Source: Evernia prunastri
Lineage: Eukaryota > Ascomycota > Lecanoromycetes > Lecanorales > Parmeliaceae
NCBI GenBank assembly: GCA_003184365.1
Contig: NKYR01000039.1
Location: 247,859-311,858 of the forward strand
Direction of reading: 5' to 3'
Length of the DNA: 64,000 nucleotides
Under the pieces are notes generated by a model, which worked only from the letters and a program-made list of their open reading frames with translations, searched no databases and was not told where the DNA came from. The position numbers and the translations under genes were made by a program. Below, one piece after another: positions 11,368 to 21,326 of this stretch; positions within the stretch are counted from its first letter, which is position 1, and every line of letters starts with the position of its first letter.

Positions 11368-13508
11368 TCAACAGCAGGCCGAACCTTTGGGCCGAGCTGC
11401 CCAGCCAGACCTAAGCATCTCCTCGCCTATTCTATTCCTACCCTCATTCTTCGTAATATCTTCCACCGCCTTAATCAGATCGTAATTGATGCCGTCGTCG
11501 ACAACACTGTCGCCTTTGTAACCTTGATGGCTACGTACGAAATGCCGTATCCACTTCGCGCCTGTCCACAGCTGACCAGAGGCACGTTGGCGAATCAAGT
11601 CAAGATAGCGAGCCAGCTCGCAACGCGTCTCGACGTCGACGTTCACGCTGTTGAGGTATGATTCTACCAGAGGAATCAAGCCGGGAAAGCCTTCACCTGA
11701 CTTGCCGTTGATGATCTCATCAACGGTCATAAGCGAATGTTCGTCTTCGACTGGTCCTGTCGGCGTTGGTGGTCGAGAGGGCTGATAAGCTGGTGTGGTA
11801 GTGCCCGATGTACCGTTCGCTTTCGTCGGTCGAGGTGGAAGAGGGTCGTTGCGAAAATGGAATTTCTGGTTGAGGACTGCATTTCGGGCGTGAGCCGTTT
11901 CCATGTTTGCTGTAGTGAGAGGTATAGGTATATAAAAATTGAGATCGAAGCTGAGGATGGCGCGAGTAATTAGCACGATGAAGATGGAGAAGGCGGCGTT
12001 TTCGAAATCGGTGATTTGTATTTCCATGGGACGAAATTCAACTCGCCACCCAGTGTCCTTGTCGTGTGGCGGAGGTTTGAAGCGCATGTGTTGCCAATTT
12101 GTCGATTGAAGATTCTCGAAATGGTCAGTCTTGTTCAAGTCGAGCTCTTTGAGATCTTCTGCGAAGACGACGATGGGATCTCGGATAAAGAGGTGAGCGA
12201 AGTGCGTAGCTAGCAAAGCATCCATTCCGCCGTCCATGAGTCGCTGCTTTAGGTCTCGGTCCACGACAAGGTCAGGATCCATGTATTCTTTCCGTAATCG
12301 AGGATCCTGAGAGATGTATGTGGAATTTGAAGCATATCTCGACTTTGGTACCCGCCATCGCTCGTGTTTCAATGGCTGTCAAAAGTCATTGAACATCCTA
12401 TGCGGTGTGGTTTAGAGCTGCTTACCGCTTCCCCGAGCTCTTCGGGCGTTCGATCATCTACTGCTCGACTGATCTGGTTCCACCTCACGTCTGTGTCCAC
12501 AAGGAAGCCCTTGTATATCGGCGTCGCAGCAGTCAGTGCTAACATAATGGGACCCAACGGGCTAAGCTGATCGTATAGTCTTCGACCTTCAGTGATGTTC
12601 TTGGCTTGGAAGGTGATCTGCAAGCAACAGCTGCCCATTCCAAATGCCATAGCGTCCATATAAACATGGTCGTCCTTCGCTGCACCCTTTCGTACGTCGT
12701 CATCCTCAGGCCAATTGTGCATGTCGTAGTCAACTGTGGGGTCTTTGAAAGGGACTGACGTGTTCTCATCCTTGAAAATGGGCACGTTGATCTCAACCTT
12801 TCGTCCTCTGCGAGCTCGAATGTTTGCAGCCAATGTAGGGAAGCGGATGTGAGGGTTCGCAATCTCATCAGGGAGAAACTGTGACCGTAGCCTCTCGCCA
12901 GACGGTGGGTAATATGGAGTGATGAAGTCGTCCCTGGTGCCTAATCGAGGGAAGGTCGTCAGGGTTATTGGGTACTCGTTCGATTCCATGTGATCTTTGG
13001 CTATGATCCGCCTTTGAACACGTCAGCTCTGACCCTTCTTACCGAAGAAGATGTTATTATTGACCAACCGCCATTTCATATTCGGCTCCACATCCAGCAG
13101 ATCCTTGAATCCTATCCCCCAAGGCTTCCCAGGTGTCGCTTCCAACATGAACCTGCCAAACTCGGGGTGAAAGACTGGTATTGCATCACTGTTGCTCTTT
13201 ACCACCTGAAGGTCGGGTACGCATCCTCCCTCTTTGCTCAAGACCTCATCTTCTGCCAGAGCCTTGAGAATGTCCGCTTGTCTCAGGGACAACCTGACTT
13301 TCCGACGCTCTTCATCAAAAGCCACGACAAGGTATTCTATTTCATCACCCCATCGCAGGGCGTCTCTTTCTTTGCCCTTTGCGCGCGCCCATATTGCCAG
13401 CAACTGTTCAATCCCCCGTTGCCGGACTTGGTCTGCGTTCTTCTTAGCTTGGGGCCAATTCAAAGGGGTTCCGAGGGCTCTAGTGAGTGACGGTTGATCA
13501 GCTTCCAC
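11368..13508 (-). CDS. GSH1: glutamate-cysteine ligase catalytic subunit
   Basis: ATP-dependent ligation of L-glutamate and L-cysteine, the first and rate-limiting step of glutathione synthesis, in the cytosol. The model has three exons on the minus strand: 13508-13069, 13011-12426 and 12375-11368, giving 677 residues, the usual size for this family. The 57-nt first intron (13012-13068) has a weak GTTGGT donor, but it rebuilds NMKWRRIIAKDHM, the conserved block before PITLTTFPRLG. The 50-nt second intron (12376-12425) joins DDRTPEELGEA to PLKHERWRVPKSRY. Other conserved blocks are WGDEIEY, VFHPEFGRFMLEATPG, MAFGMGSCCLQITFQ, FAHLFIRDP and WRVEFRPMEIQ. The tail ends in CC. The gene appears intact. 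Confidence 0.95.
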
Positions 13509-15083
13509 TTAAGAGGTGTTCGTAGCCTGCGATGTGATTGTACTTACAAGAGTCCCATTCCACCCAGTGGTAAGCAAGTAGTCGTCGCCTACTAGTCGCT
13601 CAAGGCTTTGACTAGGCTCTCATGTGGTGGGAAGAATATGGGAGGTATGTGACAGAGCGGAGACAGTGTTATCCAAAGCCAATGGGCAGCAGGAAGCATG
13701 GAACAGCAATGGGATCCTCGGCGAAAGCCTCCCGCACTTTGGCGCTATTGGGCAATGAGGAGAGACTGAGTTGACTTGGATGTCGCTCCCGATGCTGAGG
13801 AATTGGGGGAGCAATGGGTAGGTTGTTGCTTGAGCGGGCGACTGACCGACTGACCGACTGCCGGGATAGAAAGGAAGAGGTTGAGAATGGCATGTTTGGG
13901 CATGTAGAGATAGGTAGTATTTCATAATCAGAGTACATGACTACATGATTACAAACCTTCTCTGGCTTTTTCACAGTGCGAGGAATGGGAACGGGATGAC
14001 GCTCTTTTTTTCTAGCTTCCGGCGGTCAGGGGGTGCGGGGCAAGGATGAACCTTGGCCTCTTGCTGGCCTAGACGCATTGATAACTTCCTAAAGCTAAGG
14101 TACCTTCTAACTATCTTATGTCTAGGTAGGTACTCCAAAATTTGTCAAACTGAAGCCGATTTTGTATTTGTATTTGGTTGAGGTCTATCTTGCTTGCAGC
14201 CCCGACAATCTCCTCGGCTTGCTCTCTGTACGAGTACAGCCAGCTGAGGGCAGAAAGTATCTTTCCACCTTGACGTCACCGACACTCGACTTTCAAAGCT
14301 TAACCCACGTGGAATGGCTCATGTTTACATAGATACTGGGAGGAACCAATAGCATCAAAAAGGAGGGAGGTCAGATGGTCTCTCGTGTACCTGCATCTTC
14401 TCCGCGTCTGTTCACGAATGGCAATAAGACACGCGCTTTGGATCTGCAGCTTTCGGAATGCAAACACCTGAAAAGGGAAAATCAATCGTATAAATGGAGT
14501 TATAACAAAGTACCACAGACAGACAGACGGACAGACGGATAGACGGAGGAAGATGATCCACTCGCATGCCATCTCCTTCCCGGCATTCTCTTCAAATCTA
14601 TCAATCCTCTCCTCTCATCTCTCTCATCCTTCTCATCTTTCTCTAGATCATTTGTGACATCACAAGGGAAGCTGCATGAGTGGCTTATGCAGATGCCCAG
14701 CTTGATCAACCGACGACCTGCACGACAATCTGTCATATAGTGCTTGGGACGACATCATCATATTACCTCATATAAAATCACTCTCTCTGTCTCAACCATC
14801 AACTACCTAACTTCCATCCTCAGCACCCTCATCCACCTTTTTCATTAGTGAATGCCTGCAAGGAAAGTCGTCAAGTTGCTCCTCACCCCATCAGGCTTAC
14901 ATACGTCCTTCTACTCTGCTTTACTCAACAACGGCAGTCATCTTGGAGACTAGGGCATTGTACTGTCGTTCAAAGTATTCCAAGACAATATCGTATTCTT
15001 CCCTGTCATTCTCCCCTCTAGCAGCATCCACGGCATCGATAGCTTACTTACCCTCTAGAACCACCATCCCATGCACAGAAATC
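13509..15083. other. intergenic; upstream of GSH1
   Basis: No gene seen. Short tandem tetranucleotides occur: GACTGACC repeats near 13840-13862 and CAGACAGACAGACGGA near 14516-14545. Pyrimidine-rich sequence lies at 14570-14650. Confidence 0.5.
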
Positions 15084-15395
15084 ATGCCATCATTGCCAGA
15101 GAGCCTCGAGATCGTCATCACCAAAGAGCAGCCCGATCAACCAAACAAAACTATTGAGCCATCCAACTCCACCACCACCAACGGCAACAAGCCAGAGAAG
15201 CCAGACCAAAACAAGGACATGCTCCTCCCCCCACGAACCCCACCCTATCAGACCGGGCCCAAGAAAGAGCCAGGAACGGAGGATGAAGCCTGCGAGGATG
15301 CCATCGCCAGCGGTAACGCGACACCTAGCTGGGAAGGGGTCTGGCGCAAAGACCGCCGCGATATCAAGCACCAGGGGCCTGGTGGAGCTTCTTAG
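15084..15395 (+). CDS. small hydrophilic hypothetical protein
   Basis: A frame of 103 codons from ATG 15084 (the frame is open further upstream). The product is acidic and Pro/Asn/Lys-rich, with no signal peptide or membrane segment, and ends with a charged WEGVWRKDRRDIKHQ stretch. I do not recognise it. The even composition argues for coding, but the size and lack of family support leave it uncertain. Confidence 0.3.
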   Translation: MPSLPESLEIVITKEQPDQPNKTIEPSNSTTTNGNKPEKPDQNKDMLLPPRTPPYQTGPKKEPGTEDEACEDAIASGNATPSWEGVWRKDRRDIKHQGPGGAS

Positions 15396-15680
15396 CGGAA
15401 CAAAAGAAGGATGGTGCCCACAGTATGGCGCTTGGACACGGACGGATGGCATGGGATAATGCAGGCTTAAGGCAAGGTACCTTATTGCTTCTTCATGCTG
15501 AAGGTAGACCACGCTCAAGATAGTCAAACGGTACGTCCTCTTCTTCACAATAGGTACTTTCAGAGTGCTGACAAATGTAAAGTCTAAAGGTGACACACCG
15601 CAAAGCATACTCAGAAGCTTACCCACCCACTTCAACCATTTCCAAACTGCCTCTCCTGATGAACCGCATGCATGTCATAG

Positions 15681-16310
15681 TCACCAATTCGCCCCCAGAA
15701 GCCAACACCCAACCCTCAACCCCCGCACCCCCCTTCCCCAGCCCCGCTCCATTCTCGCCCCCCTTTCCCCCCACCTTCCTCCCCACCCCCGCCCTCTCAA
15801 CCAGACAACGTCAACCTCTCCGGCGCCATCCCCCACCTCATCTCCCCCTCCCCCCGCCTCCCCCTCGGTGCTGAAATCCGGCCAAACCCCCACATTGACC
15901 CCTCCCGCATTAAACCTCGAATCCCCCGCGCACCCCTCCACGATCGCCCCAAACGTCTCCTCGCACAGCCCCCGAGCCGGGACGGCCGCGCGCTCGGGGA
16001 GGTAGTAGCCCAGGGCGCAGCCGGGGAGCTCGGACCAGACCCAGCGGTCGCGGAGGAGCTGCTCCGGGCGGCGCAGGGCGAGGCGCTGGCAGATGATGGA
16101 GGAGGCGATGAGGAAGCAGTTTGTCGGGTTGAGGCCGGGCATGGGGGGGGTGGTGAGGCGGGTGCAGGTTGGGGTGAGGGGGTTGGTGGGGGTGGGGGGG
16201 TTGTTGTTGAGGGACGGGATGAGGAGGTTTAGGGGCGGGGTGGTGAGGGCGAGGGATAGGGTGGGGAGGAAGGTGGAGGATAGGAGGATGGTGGGGAGAT
16301 GCATGCGCAT
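15681..16310 (-). CDS. secreted cysteine-containing hypothetical protein
   Basis: ATG at 16310 opens a clear signal peptide (hydrophobic LPTILLSSTFLPTLSLAL, then small residues). The mature part has cysteines in the order CTRL, NPTNCFLIASSIICQRL, LPGCALGYYLP, GLCEETFGAIVEGC and then an NVGVWPDF segment, the look of a small secreted protein family common in filamentous ascomycetes. After about residue 155 the frame becomes a Gly/Arg/Trp-rich run (GGGGDEVGDG onward) that resembles non-coding G-rich DNA. The true C-terminus may therefore be earlier, through a frameshift or a missed intron. Function unknown. Confidence 0.55.
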   Translation of the reverse strand: MRMHLPTILLSSTFLPTLSLALTTPPLNLLIPSLNNNPPTPTNPLTPTCTRLTTPPMPGLNPTNCFLIASSIICQRLALRRPEQLLRDRWVWSELPGCALGYYLPERAAVPARGLCEETFGAIVEGCAGDSRFNAGGVNVGVWPDFSTEGEAGGGGDEVGDGAGEVDVVWLRGRGWGGRWGERGARMERGWGRGVRGLRVGCWLLGANW

Positions 16311-17185
16311 GCTTGGGTGGGGTTGTGAGCGGTGGGGGTCGAGATGGCTGTTTGGGAGCGGCGTTGTGTTGCGTATGTATGTGGATTTGGATAGAGTACG
16401 TAGAGTACGTAGAGTACGTAGAATAAGTATTATAAAGACCGACGAGCTTAAACAGTGCGCAATAGCGGCTAGAAGTCACGGCTCGGCCGGGAAAGTCCTC
16501 ATACGCCTGCGAACCACGGTCCACTGGTGGGGTTTGTGCCGCCATTACAGGTCGCGTATAGAGTATGTAGATACGACTTTCCAGTCCAATCACTTTGAGA
16601 TATGGTGAGTGTGGTGGCATGACAGCATGAAGTGTGGTCTGGAGGTATTTAGTTTGTGTTAGGTTCGAATCCTAATGGCGCTGGTTCTAGTGGTGAAGTG
16701 GGCTTCTTATTTTCTTGAAGGGGACTGGGCTGAGTGGTGGGTTTGGGGTGAGTTTGGGATAGGTCTGGTCGTAGATTCTTCTTGTAAATCAGAGTAAGGA
16801 AAGAAAGAGAGGGAGTGAGAGAGATAGAGACAGAGAGACGGAGACAGAGATCTTGAACCGACTTCCTTCCCATGGACCTCTGCCCACGGCAAATCATCCA
16901 GCCAGCCTCTTCCCACACGGCACTCTAAACCCAGACCGTCCTCATATCATTCTGCAACACTCACTCCCCAGCGCTTAGCGTCATTCCCCAGCACTCGTGT
17001 CCTCGACGGACCAACGGTGGCCAGTGCGCGCGGCTCAGATCACGCCTACCCGAAGCGAGGGAGGAAAGGGAAGGAAAGGGAGAGAGGGACACGGCAGCTG
17101 CTGATAGATGACCACGCACAGGCCGGGTCAACGATATTGGAACACTGAATATCTCTCACAGTCACAATTTGTTTTGCCAGGCAAA
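16311..17185. other. intergenic with short tandem repeat
   Basis: No gene supported. A 9-bp unit TAGAGTACG repeats three times at 16392-16418, followed by a degenerate copy. A GA-rich tract lies at 16797-16850. An isolated tRNA-like T arm at 16659-16675 is discussed under rejected items. Confidence 0.5.
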
Positions 17186-17334
17186 GCCACTAGGCCCGTT
17201 CTGGGTTTTCGAGATTCGTGAGCGTTGAAACACCGCAATTAATGTTGGGGTCGTTCTGATTGGTCGAGCCGGGATTATTGAAAGGATTATATAAGCTTGT
17301 GGATCTCGCTAGTCCTATACGGGGTTTCAAGACT
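17186..17334. repeat. direct repeat, copy 1, upstream of HET relic
   Basis: About 150 bp that recurs at 20854-21007 in the same orientation with roughly 85% identity by eye. Shared landmarks include GCCACTAG, GTGAGCGTTGAAACACCGCA, AATGTTGGGGTCGTTCTGAT, AAGCTTGTGGAT and CGCTAGTCCTAT. The two copies bracket the HET pseudogene. Confidence 0.85.
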
Positions 17335-17491
17335 TGAAAATGAACCCCGAGGGCAGTGCAACGCGATTGAGCCTAGCTGCCCAAAGGGTGAGCAGGTGAG
17401 CAAGGTATACGCCGAAAGGTTTTCGGGCGAAGGTACTCGGTAGGAAGGGTCTTGATGGCGGAGTGTCATTTCTGGCCAGGCTGAATATATC

Positions 17492-17538
17492 GAGGCTGCG
17501 AGGCTGCGAGGCTGCGAGGCTGCAAGGCTGCAAGGCTT
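17492..17538. repeat. 8-bp minisatellite, GAGGCTGC units
   Basis: Tandem GAGGCTGC units pass into AAGGCTGC units just upstream of the HET relic. Confidence 0.85.
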
Positions 17539-17796
17539 CGCTTCGTAGATTAACCCCGCTCCCAGCATCTCACGGAGTTTTTTCTTTTGTCCTTGTCATC
17601 TCTCACAAACGCATTCGAGCAGATTACATTTCTTCTCACCTGGTTTCAGTCCGTCGGAGGCCTAGGTGTTGTTCAGTCTGTGGTTCCGTCTGAACAGGGA
17701 AGGGCGATAACACCATCTAAGAACCTACTATCTTACTGTTCGTAGCCTTCTCTTCCTCTTCTCCGATAGCCTGATGCGACTATACCTACAAAATAC

Positions 17797-19862
17797 TTGG
17801 TCCCGTTTTTGCCCGATACCTATCATCTCATAGTAGAATGTCTCGATCTACTTCCCCAAAGCGTGCATAGCTCCGACGAAGACCTCGATCTCTCAGAGTC
17901 AACGGGTTCCTCAGAGTTATGGCTTGACGATTCATGTCTGGAACCTTTGGCTTCTAAGCCCGGCTACTCAGTAGTATGCAATGCCTGCTTAAAGGTCTTC
18001 GGTGTCTCCCCAGGCAGCAACATAAAGGCGAATCATATTCAATGTCTTGACACTTTAGTACGATCAGCTCAGCGAGGCTGTGCTCTATGCGCGTTACTAT
18101 TGTACAAGATCGAGGGGAACGATTCCAGCCAGCTTCGGTCAGCTCTGCTAGATATCAGATACGCGGTGGACATACACACTATGATGCCTCCTGGAGTAAA
18201 CTTTTGGAGCAATGGCGTTCTCGTGGTAGTACTAGGCATATTCTATTCAGGCAATTACCCAGACTCCTTTTCAATGAAACAGAAGGTAACCTGTATTCGT
18301 TCAGAAGTATCATCACAATTTTCGAGTAATCAACACAACATCGAGCCCAAAACTTCGTCGCTTGCAAACCAGCTCTTGGCTCGCAAACCAGCTCTTGGCT
18401 CGCAAATGGCTCCACCAATGTTTGAGTAGTCGACGACTGCACCGCAAGCGCTCATAGCGTACCTAATGTTCCTAGCCGTCTCATTGAGATCAGTGGTTCC
18501 AACGCACATCCAACTCTTCGGATCGTTGAAACACCACCATGTCGGGAAAAGTATATAACTCTCAGTCATTGCTGGGGAACTGCCAAGTTCTTGACTCTAC
18601 GTAAGGACTGTTTAGACAGCATGAAAGAAGACATCATGTGGTCAAGCCTTCCCAAGACCTTTCAGGATGCAGTAAATGTCACGCAATGGTTCGAGATCAA
18701 ATATCTCTGGATCGACTCCCTATGTATCATTCAAGACTCTAATGAGGATTGGGAAAGAGAATCCAAAAGCATGAAACATATCTATCAAAATTATTTCTTG
18801 AACGTCGCTGCTCTCAATGCCGTTGATGTCGCTGGCGGCTTGTTTGCTGATCGTAATTCCAATGCTGTGAGACTCTTGAAAGTTCAGTTACAATGGTCTC
18901 GAGAGCTAAAGGGAGATTATCGTTGGGTCGATCATTTATCGCATATCGAAGACTTAAAAGCGCCTTTGATGAAACGTGCTTGGGTTTTCCAGGAACGTCT
19001 TTTGTCGCCACGTGTGCTTTACTTTGGAAGGTCTCAGATGTATTGGGAATGTCAGACCCTGGATGGTTGTGAGACGTTCCCAGAAAATATTCCAGATGTG
19101 GTACATGTGAAGTCTACCAAGCGACTGCTCCAGGACGAGAATTCGTTCTTCCGCGCTTGGGGGGGCATAGTGCGTCAATATTCGATAGGCAAATTGACCC
19201 ATATCAGTGACAAATGCATTGCGTTTGCTGGGATTGTCGAAGAAGCTCAAGCTCTCACTGGAAGTGGATATATCGCGGGATTTTGGAGGCACAATCTTGA
19301 GCAGCAACTGCTATGGGGCGTACTTCGCCGTCTCTCCAAAAACAGACCACAATCGTATCTTGCCCCATCATGGTCATGGCTTTCGGTGGATAGTGTTATA
19401 TGCGTGTATGACTATCGGCGTTGTACTAGGGTGATACTCGACATCCTCGACGTTAGCGTAACAAATCTCAATGACGATGTACTTGGGCCAATCAAACATG
19501 GCTATATACGTGCCCGTGGCATATTAGGCTCTGCTATCTGGACTCGTAGATTCCAGTGGGAATGGAAGTTCCGATTAATTCGTGGCCGTCGTCCTTTGCG
19601 GCGTTGTGGGACCAATTGGATTCGTATGGACGAGTCAACTGATGGAAACACCCACGACGCTGTGTACTTGCCTATCGTTATTCATGAAGATCTTGGCATA
19701 CACGGACTGTTATTGACTCCCACATGAGAAGCAAAGGACGAATATCGGCGGATTAGCAAATTCAAAATTAGCGGCGCGGAGAATTGCGAGCTCTTGTTGA
19801 AGACGGAAACTGAAGAAGGGACTTGGAGAAGGCTGCCCGAAACAGAGTTCACACTTGTGTGA
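17797..19862 (+). pseudogene. HET-domain (heterokaryon incompatibility) gene, disrupted
   Basis: HET proteins trigger cell death when unlike hyphae fuse. The HET signature is present: TLSHCWG (in the frame of 18591), LPKTFQDAV, YLWIDSLCIIQD, YQNYFLNVAALNA and KRAWVFQERLLSPRVLYF. The N-terminal CNACLKVF and CALCALLLY part lies in another frame. Three lesions are visible. First, a 19-bp tandem duplication at 18369-18406; removing one copy restores the family motif LARKWLHQC. Second, a one-base shift near 18446-18456. Third, an in-frame TGA at 19725-19727, after which the same frame runs 44 more codons (EAKDEYRRISKF onward) to TGA at 19860. No in-frame ATG is found at the 5' end. Confidence 0.85.
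18369..18406. repeat. 19-bp tandem duplication inside the HET gene
   Basis: ccagctcttggctcgcaaa occurs twice in direct succession (18369-18387 and 18388-18406). Because 19 is not a multiple of three it shifts the HET reading frame. Confidence 0.95.
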
Positions 19863-20451
19863 GATCTCGGAGGCGATCATGATAATTATCTGGGTCTAGG
19901 AAGAAATCAAAGAATATTCTCTCACGAGGATGCACCAGGGCGGAGTTGGAATTAGACTGTTATTGTTTCGGGGCGATGGGGCATCTGTTACGCATCAGGG
20001 ACTGAAACAGGCTCAGAATGAGAAGACTTCCAGCTATGTGGTACCGATGATGCTACGAAGAGGTGTTGTGTGGCGATGCTCAGTGACTGCGATCGTGACA
20101 CGAGTCCCGTCTCAAGACTGACTTGTCCGCCTGAATTGTTCCCCTCAATTCTCTAGCCATCCTGCTCTAGGCATTAGCACTTGCTAGGAAAACGATATTC
20201 CGGATCACTGTAATAAATGCGCTTTAGAACCTTCTTTCTCCGTACGAATCAGTAGATTCTCGAGACCTCACTGCGAATGCAACCTTCCGTCGATCGTTCG
20301 TTCTTAACGACGAATGGCTCAATTCTCCTCTTGCCCGAGTCATTTTTCTTTGTACTCATCTGATATGCCTGCCCCTAAAACGAGTATACTTGTCACAATT
20401 CACACCCGAACACCCCTCGAAAACTATTTTGAAAAAAGGAGGAGGCTTCAC
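19863..20451. other. intergenic after HET relic
   Basis: No gene or repeat seen in this stretch. It separates the HET relic from the AT-rich inverted repeat. Confidence 0.5.
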
Positions 20452-20681
20452 CGATAACCGCCGAGAGGCAACAAATGTAAATTTCCTAGAATTTCACCTA
20501 CATTGAACCACTACATTACCTTGAATTTTAGATTCAAAAAAATTATCTAAAGGCCTCAAAAATTAAATCTATATCAGAAGATAATATAATAATAATTTCA
20601 AAGATATCCGATCGTATATAACAAAAAAAGTTATTACGAGAGAAAGTGGAAAATTTGTTGCCTTTGCCTCGGCGGTTATCG
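20452..20681. repeat. AT-rich inverted repeat, MITE-like
   Basis: Arms 20452-20476 and 20653-20681 are reverse complements (cgataaccgccgag plus aggcaacaaat), the right arm carrying 4 extra bases. The 176-bp spacer is strongly AT-rich. No clear target-site duplication was found, so the mobile origin is an inference. Confidence 0.7.
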
Positions 20682-20703
20682 AATAGCTGGCCTAGATGGA
20701 TAT

Positions 20704-20793
20704 GGAAGGGCGTGCTGTTCTTACTAACTAAAATGGTGATAATTGGAACAGTGCGGCAATTATATGAGATCGATACCTGCAATACATGAGAGA
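20704..20793 (+). repeat. 90-bp diverged repeat, copy 1
   Basis: Related at roughly 75% by eye, without gaps, to 24993-25082. Both can be read as a peptide of the form KG-x-LFLLT-x-M-x4-TVR in the same frame, so this may be a short relic of a coding region. Confidence 0.6.
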
Positions 20794-20853
20794 ATTTGCT
20801 TAAAGGTTCTGTGGTTAGAAGCTCTATTTTGATGGTATGAAAAGGATGGCCAT

Positions 20854-21007
20854 GCCACTAGTCTCGTTCTGGGTTTTTGAGATCCGTGAGCGTTGAAACA
20901 CCGCAGTGAATGTTGGGGTCGTTCTGATTGGTCAAGCGAGGATTGTTGAAAAGATTACATAAGTAAGCTTGTGGATGTCGCTAGTCCTATTACGGGTTCT
21001 CGAGACT
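20854..21007. repeat. direct repeat, copy 2, downstream of HET relic
   Basis: Second copy of the 17186-17334 repeat in the same orientation. It has four extra bases (AAGT) near the AAGCTTGTGGAT landmark and several C/T and G/A differences. Confidence 0.85.
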
Positions 21008-21326
21008 CGCGAGTATCAGTCAGGTAGCATGCCTCCGATGTAATAAAGCTCTGCTTGCGGCTATAAATAGAGTATATCTGAGCAGAAACTTGCGTTCGAT
21101 CGATCGGATTCGTACCTGGGGGAAGATTAATTGAACGGTTCGATTCGTGCTCTTTACCATACTCGGTGTTCGTCATTATTTTAACGGAATGTTTCTATTT
21201 TACTTACCTAGGGTCCTAGACTGACCGAGAGATAAAGCCTACCTACGCGCGAGGTCCCTATCTGCATATCCATCGGCCCAAGTGCATATGGCCCCGTGGC
21301 TAAAAAGCGCCAACTCAACCCGGGTA

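Noticed and set aside
13001..13042. Alternative first intron of glutamate-cysteine ligase using a better GTAAG donor
   Set aside because: It keeps phase, but it inserts non-family residues and loses the conserved RRIIAKDHM block; the 13012-13068 intron restores it.
15910..16620. 236-codon Pro/His-rich minus frame
   Set aside because: A shadow frame of the secreted protein at 15681-16310 and its upstream G/C-rich sequence.
16659..16675. tRNA-like T arm (ttaggttcgaatcctaa)
   Set aside because: The stem and loop are perfect, but no matching acceptor, D or anticodon arms lie in the 60-100 bases upstream on this strand.
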